A stretch of DNA of 12,162 bases from Rhizobiaceae bacterium (GCA_020696915.1 JAJFMR010000050.1:1-12162); one strand, 5' to 3'; shown: positions 1 through 6,608, counted from the first letter of the stretch. Translations and numbers: made by a program. The notes: generated by a model not told the origin, from the letters alone.

Positions 1-67
1 GGCCTGTCGCCGCGACGCTCGCTCCAGCCAGAAATCCCGTCCAGGCCCTCCCCGGCTGCCGACGGTG

Positions 68-102
68 CCTTCCCGGATCGCTGCCGCAAACCGCCGGGAA
101 GG
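68..102. repeat. Perfect 9-bp inverted repeat upstream of rnhB
   Basis: CCTTCCCGG at 68-76 pairs perfectly with CCGGGAAGG at 94-102, leaving a 17-nt loop. Seven of the nine pairs are G-C. The structure ends 40 nt before the rnhB start. No T tract follows on either strand, so it is not a classical intrinsic terminator. It could be a structured rnhB leader, a terminator-like element of a gene left of the window, or a protein-binding palindrome. The repeat is read directly; the function is unknown. Confidence 0.45.
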
Positions 103-142
103 ACTTGCGGAGAATCGGAGCCGGTGCGAGCATCGCCGCAGC

Positions 143-871
143 ATGGCTCGCCCGCGTTCTGATTCTCCGCCCCTTTTCGAAGTCGTCGAAAAACCTGATT
201 TCTCCTTCGAGCGGAAGGGGATCGGCCAAGGCTTGTGGCCGGTGGCCGGGCTCGACGAGGCCGGCCGCGGACCGCTCGCCGGCCCGGTCGTCGCTGCCGC
301 CGTCATCCTCGACCCCAAACGGATTCCAAGGGGCCTCGACGATTCGAAGCGGCTGACCTTCGCGCAGCGCGAGGCGCTGTTTGCCATCATCCTGCGCAAG
401 GCGCTCGGCGTGTCGATGGCCTCGGTTTCGGCCGAAGGCATCGATGCGAGCGACATCCGCAAGGCGAGCCTGGAAGCCATGCGGCGAGCGCTGGCCGGGC
501 TTCCCATCGCGGCGCGGCTGGCGCTCGCCGACGGCCGCGACGTGCCGCCCGGCATTCCCTGCGACTGCCGGGCACTGGTGCGCGGCGACCAGCGCTCGCA
601 GTCCATCGCCGCCGCATCGATCGTCGCCAAGGTGATGCGTGACCGGATGATGCAGGGCTGCGGCCAGGCCGACCGGCGCTACGGGCTCGAAGTTCACATG
701 GGCTACGCCACCGAGCGCCACCGGGCCGCGATCGAGACGCACGGGCCAGTGGTCCGCCTGCACCGCATGTCGTTCTCGCCCTTCCGGCTCGGGGCTGAGG
801 GAGACGGCGCGGCGCCGGATATGGAGGCCGATCTCCCCTTCGCGGATATCGAGAGCCACAGGGCGGCCTGA
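143..871 (+). CDS. rnhB: Ribonuclease HII
   Basis: Type 2 ribonuclease H, 242 residues. It cuts the RNA strand of RNA-DNA hybrids and incises at single ribonucleotides misincorporated in DNA, starting ribonucleotide excision repair; cytoplasmic. The family signature GLDEAGRGPLAGPV lies at residues 36-49, DDSK at 66-69, LADGRD at 128-133 and the GDQRSQSIAAASIVAK block at 148-163. By analogy with E. coli D16, E17, D108 and D126, the metal-binding acidic residues are D38, E39, D130 and D149. I chose the ATG at 143 (MARPRSDSPPLFE) because it matches the N-terminus of rhizobial RNases HII as I recall them. The frame stays open to the window edge, with a GTG at 65, but that extension is Arg-rich and lacks family similarity. 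No strong Shine-Dalgarno sequence is visible before 143. The gene converges on the atp operon. Identity very secure, start fairly secure. Confidence 0.95.
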   Translation: MARPRSDSPPLFEVVEKPDFSFERKGIGQGLWPVAGLDEAGRGPLAGPVVAAAVILDPKRIPRGLDDSKRLTFAQREALFAIILRKALGVSMASVSAEGIDASDIRKASLEAMRRALAGLPIAARLALADGRDVPPGIPCDCRALVRGDQRSQSIAAASIVAKVMRDRMMQGCGQADRRYGLEVHMGYATERHRAAIETHGPVVRLHRMSFSPFRLGAEGDGAAPDMEADLPFADIESHRAA

Positions 872-885
872 TCATCGCAACAGGA

Positions 886-903
886 TGCGCCGAGCCAGGC
901 GCA
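886..903. repeat. Short stem-loop just after rnhB
   Basis: TGCGCC at 886-891 pairs with GGCGCA at 898-903 around a 6-nt loop, starting 15 nt after the rnhB stop. No T tract follows. It may help end or protect the rnhB transcript, but a 6-bp GC stem is common by chance at this base composition. The rest of the 190-base convergent gap (872-1061) shows no gene and no convincing terminator. Confidence 0.25.
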
Positions 904-1061
904 CATCTGCGCGTCACGCGATTCAGTGGCGTTGCGGAAGGGAAAGAACGCTTGCTTCGCGCCAGCCGGCCCGGACGGCGCCAAGGCGGCAACCCGTGAA
1001 CTGCCGGGCATCGGTCGGGATCGGCCCACCCCTGTACGAGTGAACCCCCGCCGGTCCGCGA

Positions 1062-1532
1062 TCAGTTGAGGTTGGCTTTTACCTGCTGAAGAGACGACTG
1101 GAAGCCGGTCTCGGAATCGACCTTGCCGGCCAGCACCTTGCGGGCCGCCTCGACGGCTATGTCGACGGCGGTGGATTTCACCTCAGCCACGGCGTCGCGT
1201 TCGGCCTGGGCGATCTTCTGCTCGGCCAGCGCGGTGCGGCGGGTCACGTAGTCGGCGGTCTTCCTCTTGGCCTCCTCGAGCAGCATGTCGGCTTCGCGGC
1301 GGGCAGCCGCCACGATGTCGGCGGCGTCCTTTTCCGCTTCCTTGCGCTTGCGCTGGAGATCGGCAAGCAACTGCTGGCCCTCTTCCCTCAGCCGCCTCGC
1401 CTCGTCGAGTTCCGCGCGGATGCGGTTGCCGCGCTGATCGATCGCCCTGGTGATCGCCGCCGGCACGTTGTAGTAGATGACCACGCCGATGAGGATGAAG
1501 AGCGCAACCGTCGCCCAGAACGTATTGTCCAT
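1062..1532 (-). CDS. atpF: F0F1 ATP synthase subunit b
   Basis: Subunit b of the F0 sector, 156 residues. With b' it forms the peripheral stalk that holds the F1 head static against the rotating c ring; inner membrane. An N-terminal membrane helix spans about residues 5-24. A long charged helix follows to about 140, rich in Glu, Arg, Lys and Ala in the heptad style typical of the b dimer. There is no signal peptide or extra N-terminal domain, which marks it as b rather than b'. The ATG at 1532 has AGGAG six bases upstream. The gene starts 9 bases after the b' stop, so translation is probably coupled, and it is the last gene of the operon. No F1 genes follow, as expected for alphaproteobacteria where F0 and F1 operons are separate. 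The b/b' naming follows length and gene order. Confidence 0.93.
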   Translation of the reverse strand: MDNTFWATVALFILIGVVIYYNVPAAITRAIDQRGNRIRAELDEARRLREEGQQLLADLQRKRKEAEKDAADIVAAARREADMLLEEAKRKTADYVTRRTALAEQKIAQAERDAVAEVKSTAVDIAVEAARKVLAGKVDSETGFQSSLQQVKANLN

Positions 1533-1541
1533 AACCCTCTC

Positions 1542-2111
1542 CTATCCGCGGACCGACCGGACAGCATCCGCCAGCGCCGCCCGGTCGGCCTTGCCGCCGG
1601 TCAGTTGCTCGACGATGGCCAGGGACGTCTCCTCGGCGATCGCGCCGACTTCCTGCATCGCCCGGGACTTGATCGAAGCAATGTGCGCCTCGGCATCGGC
1701 GAGCTTCTGGCCAAGGTCGGCTTCGACCTTCTTGCGTTCGGCTTCGGCTTCCGCCTTTGCGGCATCGCGCGCCTGCTGCCCAATCGCGTTCGACTTGGCC
1801 TTTGCCTCCGCGAGTTCCTGCTCGTAGGCGGCGACCGCAAGGTCGCCTTCTTCCTTCAGGCGGGCGGCCTGGTCCAGATCCTGGGCGATCCGCTCGGCGC
1901 GCACCTCCAGGATGTTGCCGACGCGCGGCAGCACGACCTTTTTCAGGAACAGGTAAAACAGGCCGAAGGTAATGGCCAGCCACAAAAGCTGCGAAGGGAA
2001 AGTCGTTGCGTCGAAGGGCGGAAACGCGCCCTCGTGCCCGGCCTCGGCTTCGGTATGGGCCTCGCCTTCGGCCGGAGCATGCTCCTGCGCGTATCCCGGT
2101 GTCACGAACAT
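1542..2111 (-). CDS. atpF': F0F1 ATP synthase subunit b'
   Basis: Second b-type stalk subunit, 189 residues (also called atpX, atpG or atpF2). Such b' subunits occur in alphaproteobacteria, cyanobacteria and plastids, where b and b' form a heterodimer. Residues 1-38 are an acidic, His- and Ala-rich tail. A membrane helix lies at about 40-57, followed by a long coiled coil to about 170. The ATG at 2111 is preceded by GAGG eight bases upstream. It follows atpE after a 61-base gap that contains a strong hairpin, and is followed closely by atpF. The order I-B-E-F'-F is the usual one for the group. The extended N-terminal tail and position after atpE support b' over b. Its role in the stalk is family knowledge. 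Confidence 0.93.
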   Translation of the reverse strand: MFVTPGYAQEHAPAEGEAHTEAEAGHEGAFPPFDATTFPSQLLWLAITFGLFYLFLKKVVLPRVGNILEVRAERIAQDLDQAARLKEEGDLAVAAYEQELAEAKAKSNAIGQQARDAAKAEAEAERKKVEADLGQKLADAEAHIASIKSRAMQEVGAIAEETSLAIVEQLTGGKADRAALADAVRSVRG

Positions 2112-2133
2112 CTAGGATCCCTCGACGATTGTT

Positions 2134-2153
2134 CCGGCCGCGGACGCGGCCGG
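2134..2153 (-). repeat. Strong GC hairpin between atpE and atpF'
   Basis: CCGGCCGCG (2134-2142), two bases, then CGCGGCCGG (2145-2153): a perfect 9-bp inverted repeat, giving an 8-bp all-GC stem with a 4-nt loop. It lies 19 bases after the atpE stop and 22 bases before the atpF' ATG in the direction of transcription. No U tract follows, so full intrinsic termination is unlikely. A 3' stability barrier or partial attenuation protecting an atpI-B-E message is plausible, which would help make excess c subunit. The repeat is directly visible; the role is inference. Confidence 0.6.
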
Positions 2154-2172
2154 CGGTTCGTGCTTCCGCTCC

Positions 2173-2397
2173 TCAGGTGAAGAGCAGGAGGAGCGCCACG
2201 AGCAGGGAGAAGATGCCGAGAGCTTCGGTCACCGCGAAGCCGAAGATCAGCCGCCCGAACTGGCCGTCGGCAGCCGACGGATTGCGCAGCGCACCCGCCA
2301 GATATTGGCCGAAGATGTGGCCCAGTCCGATGCCGGCCCCGCCCATTCCGAGGCAGGCAATGCCTGCGCCGATTGCTTTAGCTGCGTCTGCTTCCAT
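2173..2397 (-). CDS. atpE: F0F1 ATP synthase subunit c
   Basis: Proteolipid subunit c, 74 residues, which assembles into the rotating ring that carries protons through F0. It has the expected two-helix hairpin: helix 1 at about 8-33 with the Gly-rich packing stretch GMGGAGIGLG, the polar loop RNPSAADGQ at 38-46 that contacts the F1 rotor, and helix 2 at about 48-73. The ion-carrying carboxylate is E58 in FAVTEALG. The residue after it is Ala rather than Ser/Thr, and the Gln expected in helix 1 of sodium-type rings is absent, so this should be a proton ring. The ATG at 2397 has a perfect AAGGAG six bases upstream, the best ribosome-binding site of the operon, consistent with the high copy number needed. 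GC-rich inverted repeats flank the gene on both sides. Confidence 0.97.
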   Translation of the reverse strand: MEADAAKAIGAGIACLGMGGAGIGLGHIFGQYLAGALRNPSAADGQFGRLIFGFAVTEALGIFSLLVALLLLFT

Positions 2398-2439
2398 GTC
2401 AGGCTCCTTGTGGATTTTGTGCGTTGTGTCGTTCGAAGA

Positions 2440-2453
2440 GGCGGCAGGCCGCC
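2440..2453 (-). repeat. Hairpin between atpB and atpE
   Basis: GGCGGC (2440-2445) and GCCGCC (2448-2453) form a perfect inverted repeat; as RNA this gives a 5-bp stem with a 4-nt loop. It lies 6 bases after the atpB stop. Between it and the atpE ribosome-binding site is an A- and C-rich stretch that looks unstructured. It may separate translation of atpB from the strongly initiated atpE, or stabilise a processed atpE message. Alone it is weak evidence; paired with the larger hairpin after atpE it is more notable. Confidence 0.4.
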
Positions 2454-2459
2454 GGAAGG

Positions 2460-3209
2460 CTAATGGCCGGGATGAATGGCGTCGTTCAGGTACATGCAGG
2501 TCAGCACCGCAAACACATAGGCCTGCAGGAACGCGACGAGAATCTCGAGCGCCGTGATCGCGACCGTCATGGCGAGTGGCAGGACCGACCCGGCAATGCC
2601 GACGAAGCCGAACGTGCTCAGCGACACGACGAAGCCGGCGAAGACCTTGAGCGTTATGTGCCCCGCCAGCATGTTGGCGAAAAGCCGGACCGACAGGCTG
2701 ATCGGCCGCGACAGGAAGGAGACCACCTCGATGAGCACGACCAGCGGCACCAGGATGGCCGGCACGCCCTTCGGCACGAACAGGTTGAGGAAGCCCAGGC
2801 CATGCTTCATGAAGCCGTAGACGACGACCGTGCCGACGACCAGCAGGGCGAGCGCGAAGGTTACGATGATGTGGCTGGTGACGGTGAAGAAATAGGGGAA
2901 AAGGCCAAGCAGATTGGCCACCAGCACGAAGACGAACAGCGAGAACACGAACGGAAAGAACCGCATTCCCTGCGTGCCGGCTGCGTCACGCAGCATGTTG
3001 GCGACGAATTCATAGGTCATTTCCGACAACGACTGCAGCCTGTCGGGCACCAGGCCGCGGCTCGAGGTCGAGAGGTAGAGAAACGCGCTTGCCGCAGCCA
3101 CGGTCGCCACCATGAAGGCGGAAGAATTGGTGAACGAGAAATCGAGGCCGCCGATCTCTATGGGAATCCATTTCTGGATCTGGAACTGATGGATCGGATC
3201 GTTGGCCAA
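2460..3209 (-). CDS. atpB: F0F1 ATP synthase subunit a (TTG start)
   Basis: Subunit a of F0, 249 residues, a multi-pass inner-membrane protein providing the two proton half-channels beside the c ring. The family motif SLSVRLFANMLAGH spans residues 171-184 and contains the essential arginine, here R175 (E. coli R210 by motif). The C-terminal ALEILVAFLQAYVF block spans 220-233, with Q229 at the usual glutamine position. Hydrophobic segments lie at about 30-46, 85-108, 113-135, 148-166, 172-190, 196-217 and 220-240. The start is TTG at 3209-3207: an in-frame TGA lies directly upstream at 3212-3210, a GAGGGGG ribosome-binding site lies 5 bases before it, and the resulting N-terminus MANDPIHQFQ is the one I recall for rhizobial AtpB. 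The next in-frame Met is residue 33, which would remove the conserved N-terminus. It follows atpI after 36 bases. Confidence 0.96.
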   Translation of the reverse strand: MANDPIHQFQIQKWIPIEIGGLDFSFTNSSAFMVATVAAASAFLYLSTSSRGLVPDRLQSLSEMTYEFVANMLRDAAGTQGMRFFPFVFSLFVFVLVANLLGLFPYFFTVTSHIIVTFALALLVVGTVVVYGFMKHGLGFLNLFVPKGVPAILVPLVVLIEVVSFLSRPISLSVRLFANMLAGHITLKVFAGFVVSLSTFGFVGIAGSVLPLAMTVAITALEILVAFLQAYVFAVLTCMYLNDAIHPGH

Positions 3210-3214
3210 TCAGG

Positions 3215-3221
3215 CCCCCTC
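3215..3221 (-). promoter_or_regulatory. Ribosome-binding site fixing the TTG start of atpB
   Basis: GAGGGGG on the - strand, 5 bases before the TTG at 3209. With the adjacent in-frame stop (TGA, 3212-3210) it settles the non-ATG start of atpB. Confidence 0.7.
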
Positions 3222-3245
3222 GGCACGTCGCGCGCGCGGCGCGGT

Positions 3246-3653
3246 TCAGTCTCTGTCGGTCCTCCGGTCACCCTTTTCGGGAGCCTTCAGGCCTGCTTCG
3301 GCAACCATACCTGCTGAACGCAGGACGTTCAGGACTCCGGCACAAAATCCGAGCAGCAGGAAGATGATCAATCCCCAGGGCGACGTGCCCAGAAAACTGT
3401 CGATCGCCCAGCCGAGCCCGGCCCCCACCGCTATCCCGGCGATGAACTCGCTGGACAGCCTGAAGGCTTGACCGTAACCGGCCACCCCGCCTCGTGCCGA
3501 ACCTTGCTCGGCACCCCGGCCTGCGGGGCGCCTTGCAGCGAGGGATGCTTCGAGGTCGCGCCGGCGGCGCTCCAGATCCCCGTCGCCCTCGGAAGCGGCG
3601 CGCCCCCCCGGTCCGGTTTTTCCGGGTTCGTCCGGTCCGTCGGAACCGGCCAT
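3246..3653 (-). CDS. atpI: ATP synthase assembly protein AtpI
   Basis: AtpI/AtpZ-type small membrane protein, 135 residues, first gene of the F0 operon. Family members help assemble the c ring and have been linked to Mg2+ handling in some bacteria. Residues 1-60 are hydrophilic, with a charged run DLERRRRDLEASLAARR at 26-42. Two membrane helices follow at about 66-86 and 93-112, joined by a short IDSFLGTSPWG loop, the usual AtpI hairpin. A longer reading begins at 3698, but I chose the ATG at 3653: GGAGG lies 5 bases upstream, the N-terminus MAGSDGPDEPGKTG resembles rhizobial AtpI, and the probable transcription start (about 3701) leaves almost no leader for the longer form. Only loosely conserved in sequence, so identity leans on position and topology. 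Confidence 0.88.
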   Translation of the reverse strand: MAGSDGPDEPGKTGPGGRAASEGDGDLERRRRDLEASLAARRPAGRGAEQGSARGGVAGYGQAFRLSSEFIAGIAVGAGLGWAIDSFLGTSPWGLIIFLLLGFCAGVLNVLRSAGMVAEAGLKAPEKGDRRTDRD

Positions 3654-3658
3654 CGCAA

Positions 3659-3663
3659 CCTCC
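3659..3663 (-). promoter_or_regulatory. Ribosome-binding site deciding the atpI start
   Basis: GGAGG on the - strand, 5 bases before the ATG at 3653. It favours this start over the upstream in-frame candidate at 3698, which lacks such a site. Confidence 0.65.
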
Positions 3664-3707
3664 GCCCCGGCCGGCAAGCCGCCGTTCGTCCGCTTCAAGT
3701 CGCGCGC

Positions 3708-3736
3708 AACATAGTTTCAGGCCTTGGCCCCGTCAA
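3708..3736 (-). promoter_or_regulatory. Sigma-70-type promoter of the atp F0 operon
   Basis: On the - strand, TTGACG (3736-3731) is followed by a 17-base spacer and TATGTT (3713-3708). The -35 matches 5 of 6 consensus bases, the -10 matches 4 of 6, and the spacing is ideal. Transcription would start near 3701, giving a leader of about 48 bases before atpI. It lies in the 228-base gap between the hydrolase stop and atpI, the expected place for the operon promoter. An AT-rich patch lies upstream (about 3765-3790). This is the best promoter match in the window; not tested. Confidence 0.65.
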
Positions 3737-3881
3737 GCCACGGGCCTGCCGCTCCAGTCAACGACTAACATCAACAAAATCAATTGCTTGCATGGGTGCG
3801 ACATGTTGCCCGACGGGACGACACCGCAGTGGCCGGACGAATCCCCGTACAAACGGCGGCGCGAGGCGAGCGGCAGCCCGC

Positions 3882-5066
3882 CTATGACCAGCCGCCACCG
3901 TAGGTGCGGTAGAAGATGTGGAGGCCGATCTTCTTCATCTTCTCCATCGTCCTCGACCACCGCGGGTTGACGTAGTCGGCGTAGTAGTGGGTCGACGAGG
4001 CAACTTCGGGAAGGAATATCTTGCCGGCAGTGACCGCCATCGCGATCTCCTCGGCCCTCTCGTAGTGGGTGCGGCTGGCGATGCGATCCTTGACGCCGTC
4101 GCAGGCAAAGGAGAACTGGCAGCGGTTCCGCCAATTGTCGTTCTGGTAGACGACGCCGCAGATCGTCGCGGGATAGGCTGGATTGCGGACCCGGTTGAGC
4201 ACCACCTGCGCGACCGCCGCCTGGCCGCGCGCGCTTTCTCCACGCGCCTCGAAATAGATGGCCGTGGCGAGGCACTTCTGCTCGGCCCTGGAAAACACGC
4301 TGGCGGGCAGCGGCTTCGCCATCCAGGAATGATCGCCCGCGGCGAGCGGCGGAACGAATCGGCCGCCGGCCGGGTCCTCTTCCTTCAGAAGGGTGAGGAA
4401 CGGCGACGCCTGGGCATAGTCCGGTGCGGGCGGCGCATAGGCCGTCGCCAGAATGTCGGCCTTCTCGTTGTTGACGAGATCGGCAAGGAATGCCGGCACG
4501 GCGGCGTCGCGCTGCTTCTCCTTCTTCGCGTAAAAGGCGGCGGCAATGGCCACCTCCTTGCCGCGAATATCGGGTCTGGCGAAAGCCATGCGGACGTCGG
4601 CTGCGGCGGCAGGCGCGATGAGCAGCCGGGTTTGCCGGAACATCGACCCGGCCCCGAACGGTTTTGGAGGAGCGACCGGCACCACCTTGACGACACGGCC
4701 CTTCTTGCCCGAGCGCACGATCCGCTCTTCATCTGGAACCTCGCCGGAACGGCCGGTCTTGCCCCGGAAAGACACGGCGCCGATGCCGGGGGCGACGATC
4801 CCGGCTCCCGAGATCGAGGCGGTCACCGCCCCGCCGTCGGCGAAGGGCAGCTCGGCAGCGTGCACGGAACCCGCCACCGATTTCTCGACGACAGTGGTCC
4901 AGCGGGCACTCGGGGCGGACACTCCGGAAACCAGGCTGGTGACGTCCTGGTAGGCTGCAACCGTCGGGAAGCCGAGCCACATGCCGATACCGACGATCAA
5001 CGGAGACAGAAAACGTCTGTCAGGGCTGGTGGCGGCAAAGATGCCCGTCACTAGTCGTCGATGCAC
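3882..5066 (-). CDS. SleB-like cell wall hydrolase (Hydrolase_2), envelope-anchored
   Basis: 394-residue protein with a C-terminal SleB/Hydrolase_2 domain at about 258-390. The domain cleaves peptidoglycan in the spore cortex enzyme SleB and relatives; in non-sporulating alphaproteobacteria such proteins are presumed wall-remodelling enzymes. Visible signatures are CLATAIYFEARGES (265-278), with E273 the likely catalytic acid, VAQVVLNRVRNPAYP (285-299), CQFSFACDG (316-324), STHYYADYV (358-366) and the end KIGLHIFYR. A hydrophobic segment at about 20-38 should anchor it in the inner membrane or act as a signal peptide. Residues 40-255 are a poorly conserved linker with a basic patch (RSGKKGRVVKVV, 118-129) and Ala/Pro-rich stretches. 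The start is GTG at 5066 with GGAG six bases upstream. It lies 114 bases downstream of der. Domain call firm; linker role unknown. Confidence 0.9.
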   Translation of the reverse strand: MHRRLVTGIFAATSPDRRFLSPLIVGIGMWLGFPTVAAYQDVTSLVSGVSAPSARWTTVVEKSVAGSVHAAELPFADGGAVTASISGAGIVAPGIGAVSFRGKTGRSGEVPDEERIVRSGKKGRVVKVVPVAPPKPFGAGSMFRQTRLLIAPAAAADVRMAFARPDIRGKEVAIAAAFYAKKEKQRDAAVPAFLADLVNNEKADILATAYAPPAPDYAQASPFLTLLKEEDPAGGRFVPPLAAGDHSWMAKPLPASVFSRAEQKCLATAIYFEARGESARGQAAVAQVVLNRVRNPAYPATICGVVYQNDNWRNRCQFSFACDGVKDRIASRTHYERAEEIAMAVTAGKIFLPEVASSTHYYADYVNPRWSRTMEKMKKIGLHIFYRTYGGGWS

Positions 5067-5112
5067 GAAAATCTCCAGGACCCGGAACCCACCGCTGTGG
5101 AGCGAGACTGAC

Positions 5113-5137
5113 CCATTAACCTTGACGGAGGCTTAAC
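5113..5137. promoter_or_regulatory. Paired TTAA-containing motifs upstream of the hydrolase
   Basis: On the + strand CCATTAACC begins at 5113 and GCTTAAC ends at 5137, both containing TTAAC, with the TTAA cores 17 bases apart. The first resembles a CtrA half-site (the cell-cycle regulator of alphaproteobacteria), but the spacing is not the canonical TTAA-N7-TTAA. The position, 47-71 bases before the hydrolase GTG, fits a promoter region. Cell-cycle control of a wall hydrolase would make sense but is speculation. Confidence 0.25.
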
Positions 5138-5180
5138 AGAGGTCCTGTGTCGGGAATGTGGTCGCGGCGGGCCGGCCTGG

Positions 5181-6608
5181 TCATTTCCTTTTTCTGGCGC
5201 GGCCGGCGAACGGGTTTTCTGAAGCGGTGAGCGAGATGCGGATCGGCACGCCGGGCATGTCGAACGCCTCGCGCAGGCCGTTGGCGAGATAGCGGACATA
5301 GGATTGCGGCATCTCTTCGGGCCGCGAGCAGGAAAGCACGAAGCCGGGCGGCCGCGTCTTGACCTGGGTCATGTATTTCACTTTCAGCCGACGACCGGCG
5401 ACGGCCGGCGGCGGATGGTGCGCCAGCACCCCTTCCAGCCAGCGGTTCAGCCGTCCGGTCGAGACGCGGCTGTTCCAGATCCTGTGCGTGGCGAGGACGG
5501 CGTCCATCAGTTTCTCGAGGCCGCGACCGGTCTCGGCCGAGACCGGCACGGCCTGAACGCCGCGGACCTGCGGCAGCAGCCTCTGGGTCTCTTCGCGCAA
5601 GGCGGCGAGCGCCTGTTGCGGGGCGTCGATCAGATCCCATTTGTTGAAGGCGATCACCAGCGCGCGGCCTTCTCTGACGATCAGGTCGGCCAGCTGCAGG
5701 TCCTGTTTCTCGAAGGGGATCGTCGCGTCGAGAACGACGATCACCACCTCTGCGAAGCGGATCGCCCTCAGACCGTCGGCGACCGACAGTTTCTCGAGCT
5801 TCTCCTGGACGCGAGACTTGCGGCGCATGCCGGCCGTGTCGAACATCTTCAGCCGGCGGCCGCGCCACTCCCAGTCGACTGAAATGGAGTCGCGCGTGAT
5901 GCCGGCTTCCGGGCCGGTCAGCAGGCGGTCCTCGCCGATCAGCGCATTGATCAGCGTCGATTTGCCTGCGTTGGGACGGCCGATCACGGCGATCCGCATC
6001 GGCCTTGTCTCGTCATAAGCGGGCTCGGCGTCGGGATCGTCGATGTCGTCGCCGACCAGCACGCCGCCGGCGTCCTCGCCCGCATCCTGCTCATCGCCGG
6101 CGAAGGCACGCTCCTCGCCAAGCGCTGCCACCACCGCATCCCGGAGGTCGGGCAGCCCGAGGCCATGCTCGGCCGACACCGCCACGGGCTCGCCGAGACC
6201 GAGTTCCCAGGCATCGAGCACGCCGCCTTCGCTGCCGCGCGCCTCCGATTTGTTGGCCACCAGCACGACCGGCTTGCCGGATTTCCGGACGATGTCGGCA
6301 AAGGTGCGATCGTCGGGCAAGAGTCCCGTCTTGGCGTCGAACATGAAGAAGATGATGTCGGCGGCGGCAATCGCGATCTCGGTCTGGGCGCGCATGCGGC
6401 CTTTGAGCGTATCGGGCGCCGCGTCCTCGAAACCCGCCGTGTCGATGACCTCGAACTCGAGGTCGTAAAGCCTCGCGGGATGAACACGCCGGTCCCTCGT
6501 CACGCCCGGCGTGTCGTCCACCAGCGCAAGCTTGCGGCCGGCCAGCCGGTTGAAAAGCGTGGACTTGCCGACGTTGGGACGGCCGATGATCGCGGCGCTG
6601 AAGCTCAT
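5181..6608 (-). CDS. der: Ribosome biogenesis GTPase Der (EngA)
   Basis: Essential tandem GTPase, 475 residues, which binds the 50S subunit and helps its late maturation; cytoplasmic. G domain 1 has the P-loop GRPNVGKST (9-17), DTAG (56-59), NKSE (119-122) and SAE (145-147). An acidic linker, variable in the family, covers about 165-203. G domain 2 has GRPNAGKST (210-218), DTAGMRRK (257-264), NKWD (322-325) and SAET (357-360). A KH-like RNA-binding domain occupies about 380-462, with KVKYMTQVKTRPPGFVLSCSRPEEMP inside it; the basic tail RARKRK ends the protein. The ATG at 6608 lies 4 bases after the stop of the YfgM-like gene, so the two are very likely co-transcribed and perhaps translationally coupled. 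Full length, all motifs intact. Confidence 0.98.
   Translation of the reverse strand: MSFSAAIIGRPNVGKSTLFNRLAGRKLALVDDTPGVTRDRRVHPARLYDLEFEVIDTAGFEDAAPDTLKGRMRAQTEIAIAAADIIFFMFDAKTGLLPDDRTFADIVRKSGKPVVLVANKSEARGSEGGVLDAWELGLGEPVAVSAEHGLGLPDLRDAVVAALGEERAFAGDEQDAGEDAGGVLVGDDIDDPDAEPAYDETRPMRIAVIGRPNAGKSTLINALIGEDRLLTGPEAGITRDSISVDWEWRGRRLKMFDTAGMRRKSRVQEKLEKLSVADGLRAIRFAEVVIVVLDATIPFEKQDLQLADLIVREGRALVIAFNKWDLIDAPQQALAALREETQRLLPQVRGVQAVPVSAETGRGLEKLMDAVLATHRIWNSRVSTGRLNRWLEGVLAHHPPPAVAGRRLKVKYMTQVKTRPPGFVLSCSRPEEMPQSYVRYLANGLREAFDMPGVPIRISLTASENPFAGRARKRK

Noticed and set aside
65..142. Upstream extension of RnhB from a GTG
   Set aside because: The added 26 residues are Arg-rich and outside the family N-terminus, and cross a strong inverted repeat; the ATG at 143 fits homologues.
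872..1061. Bidirectional terminator between rnhB and atpF
   Set aside because: Only a 6-bp stem without a T tract was found, so no intrinsic terminator is called; termination may be Rho-dependent.
2173..2397. Sodium-type c ring
   Set aside because: The residue after E58 is Ala and the helix-1 Gln of known sodium-binding rings is missing, so the proton type is favoured.
2424..3317. Long + strand open frame opposite atpB
   Set aside because: Its product is a low-complexity His/Asp/Glu/Arg-rich chain that mirrors the membrane helices of subunit a; not a gene.
3918..5054. Long + strand open frame opposite the SleB-like hydrolase
   Set aside because: Antisense shadow with no domain; the - strand protein has clear family motifs over the same bases.
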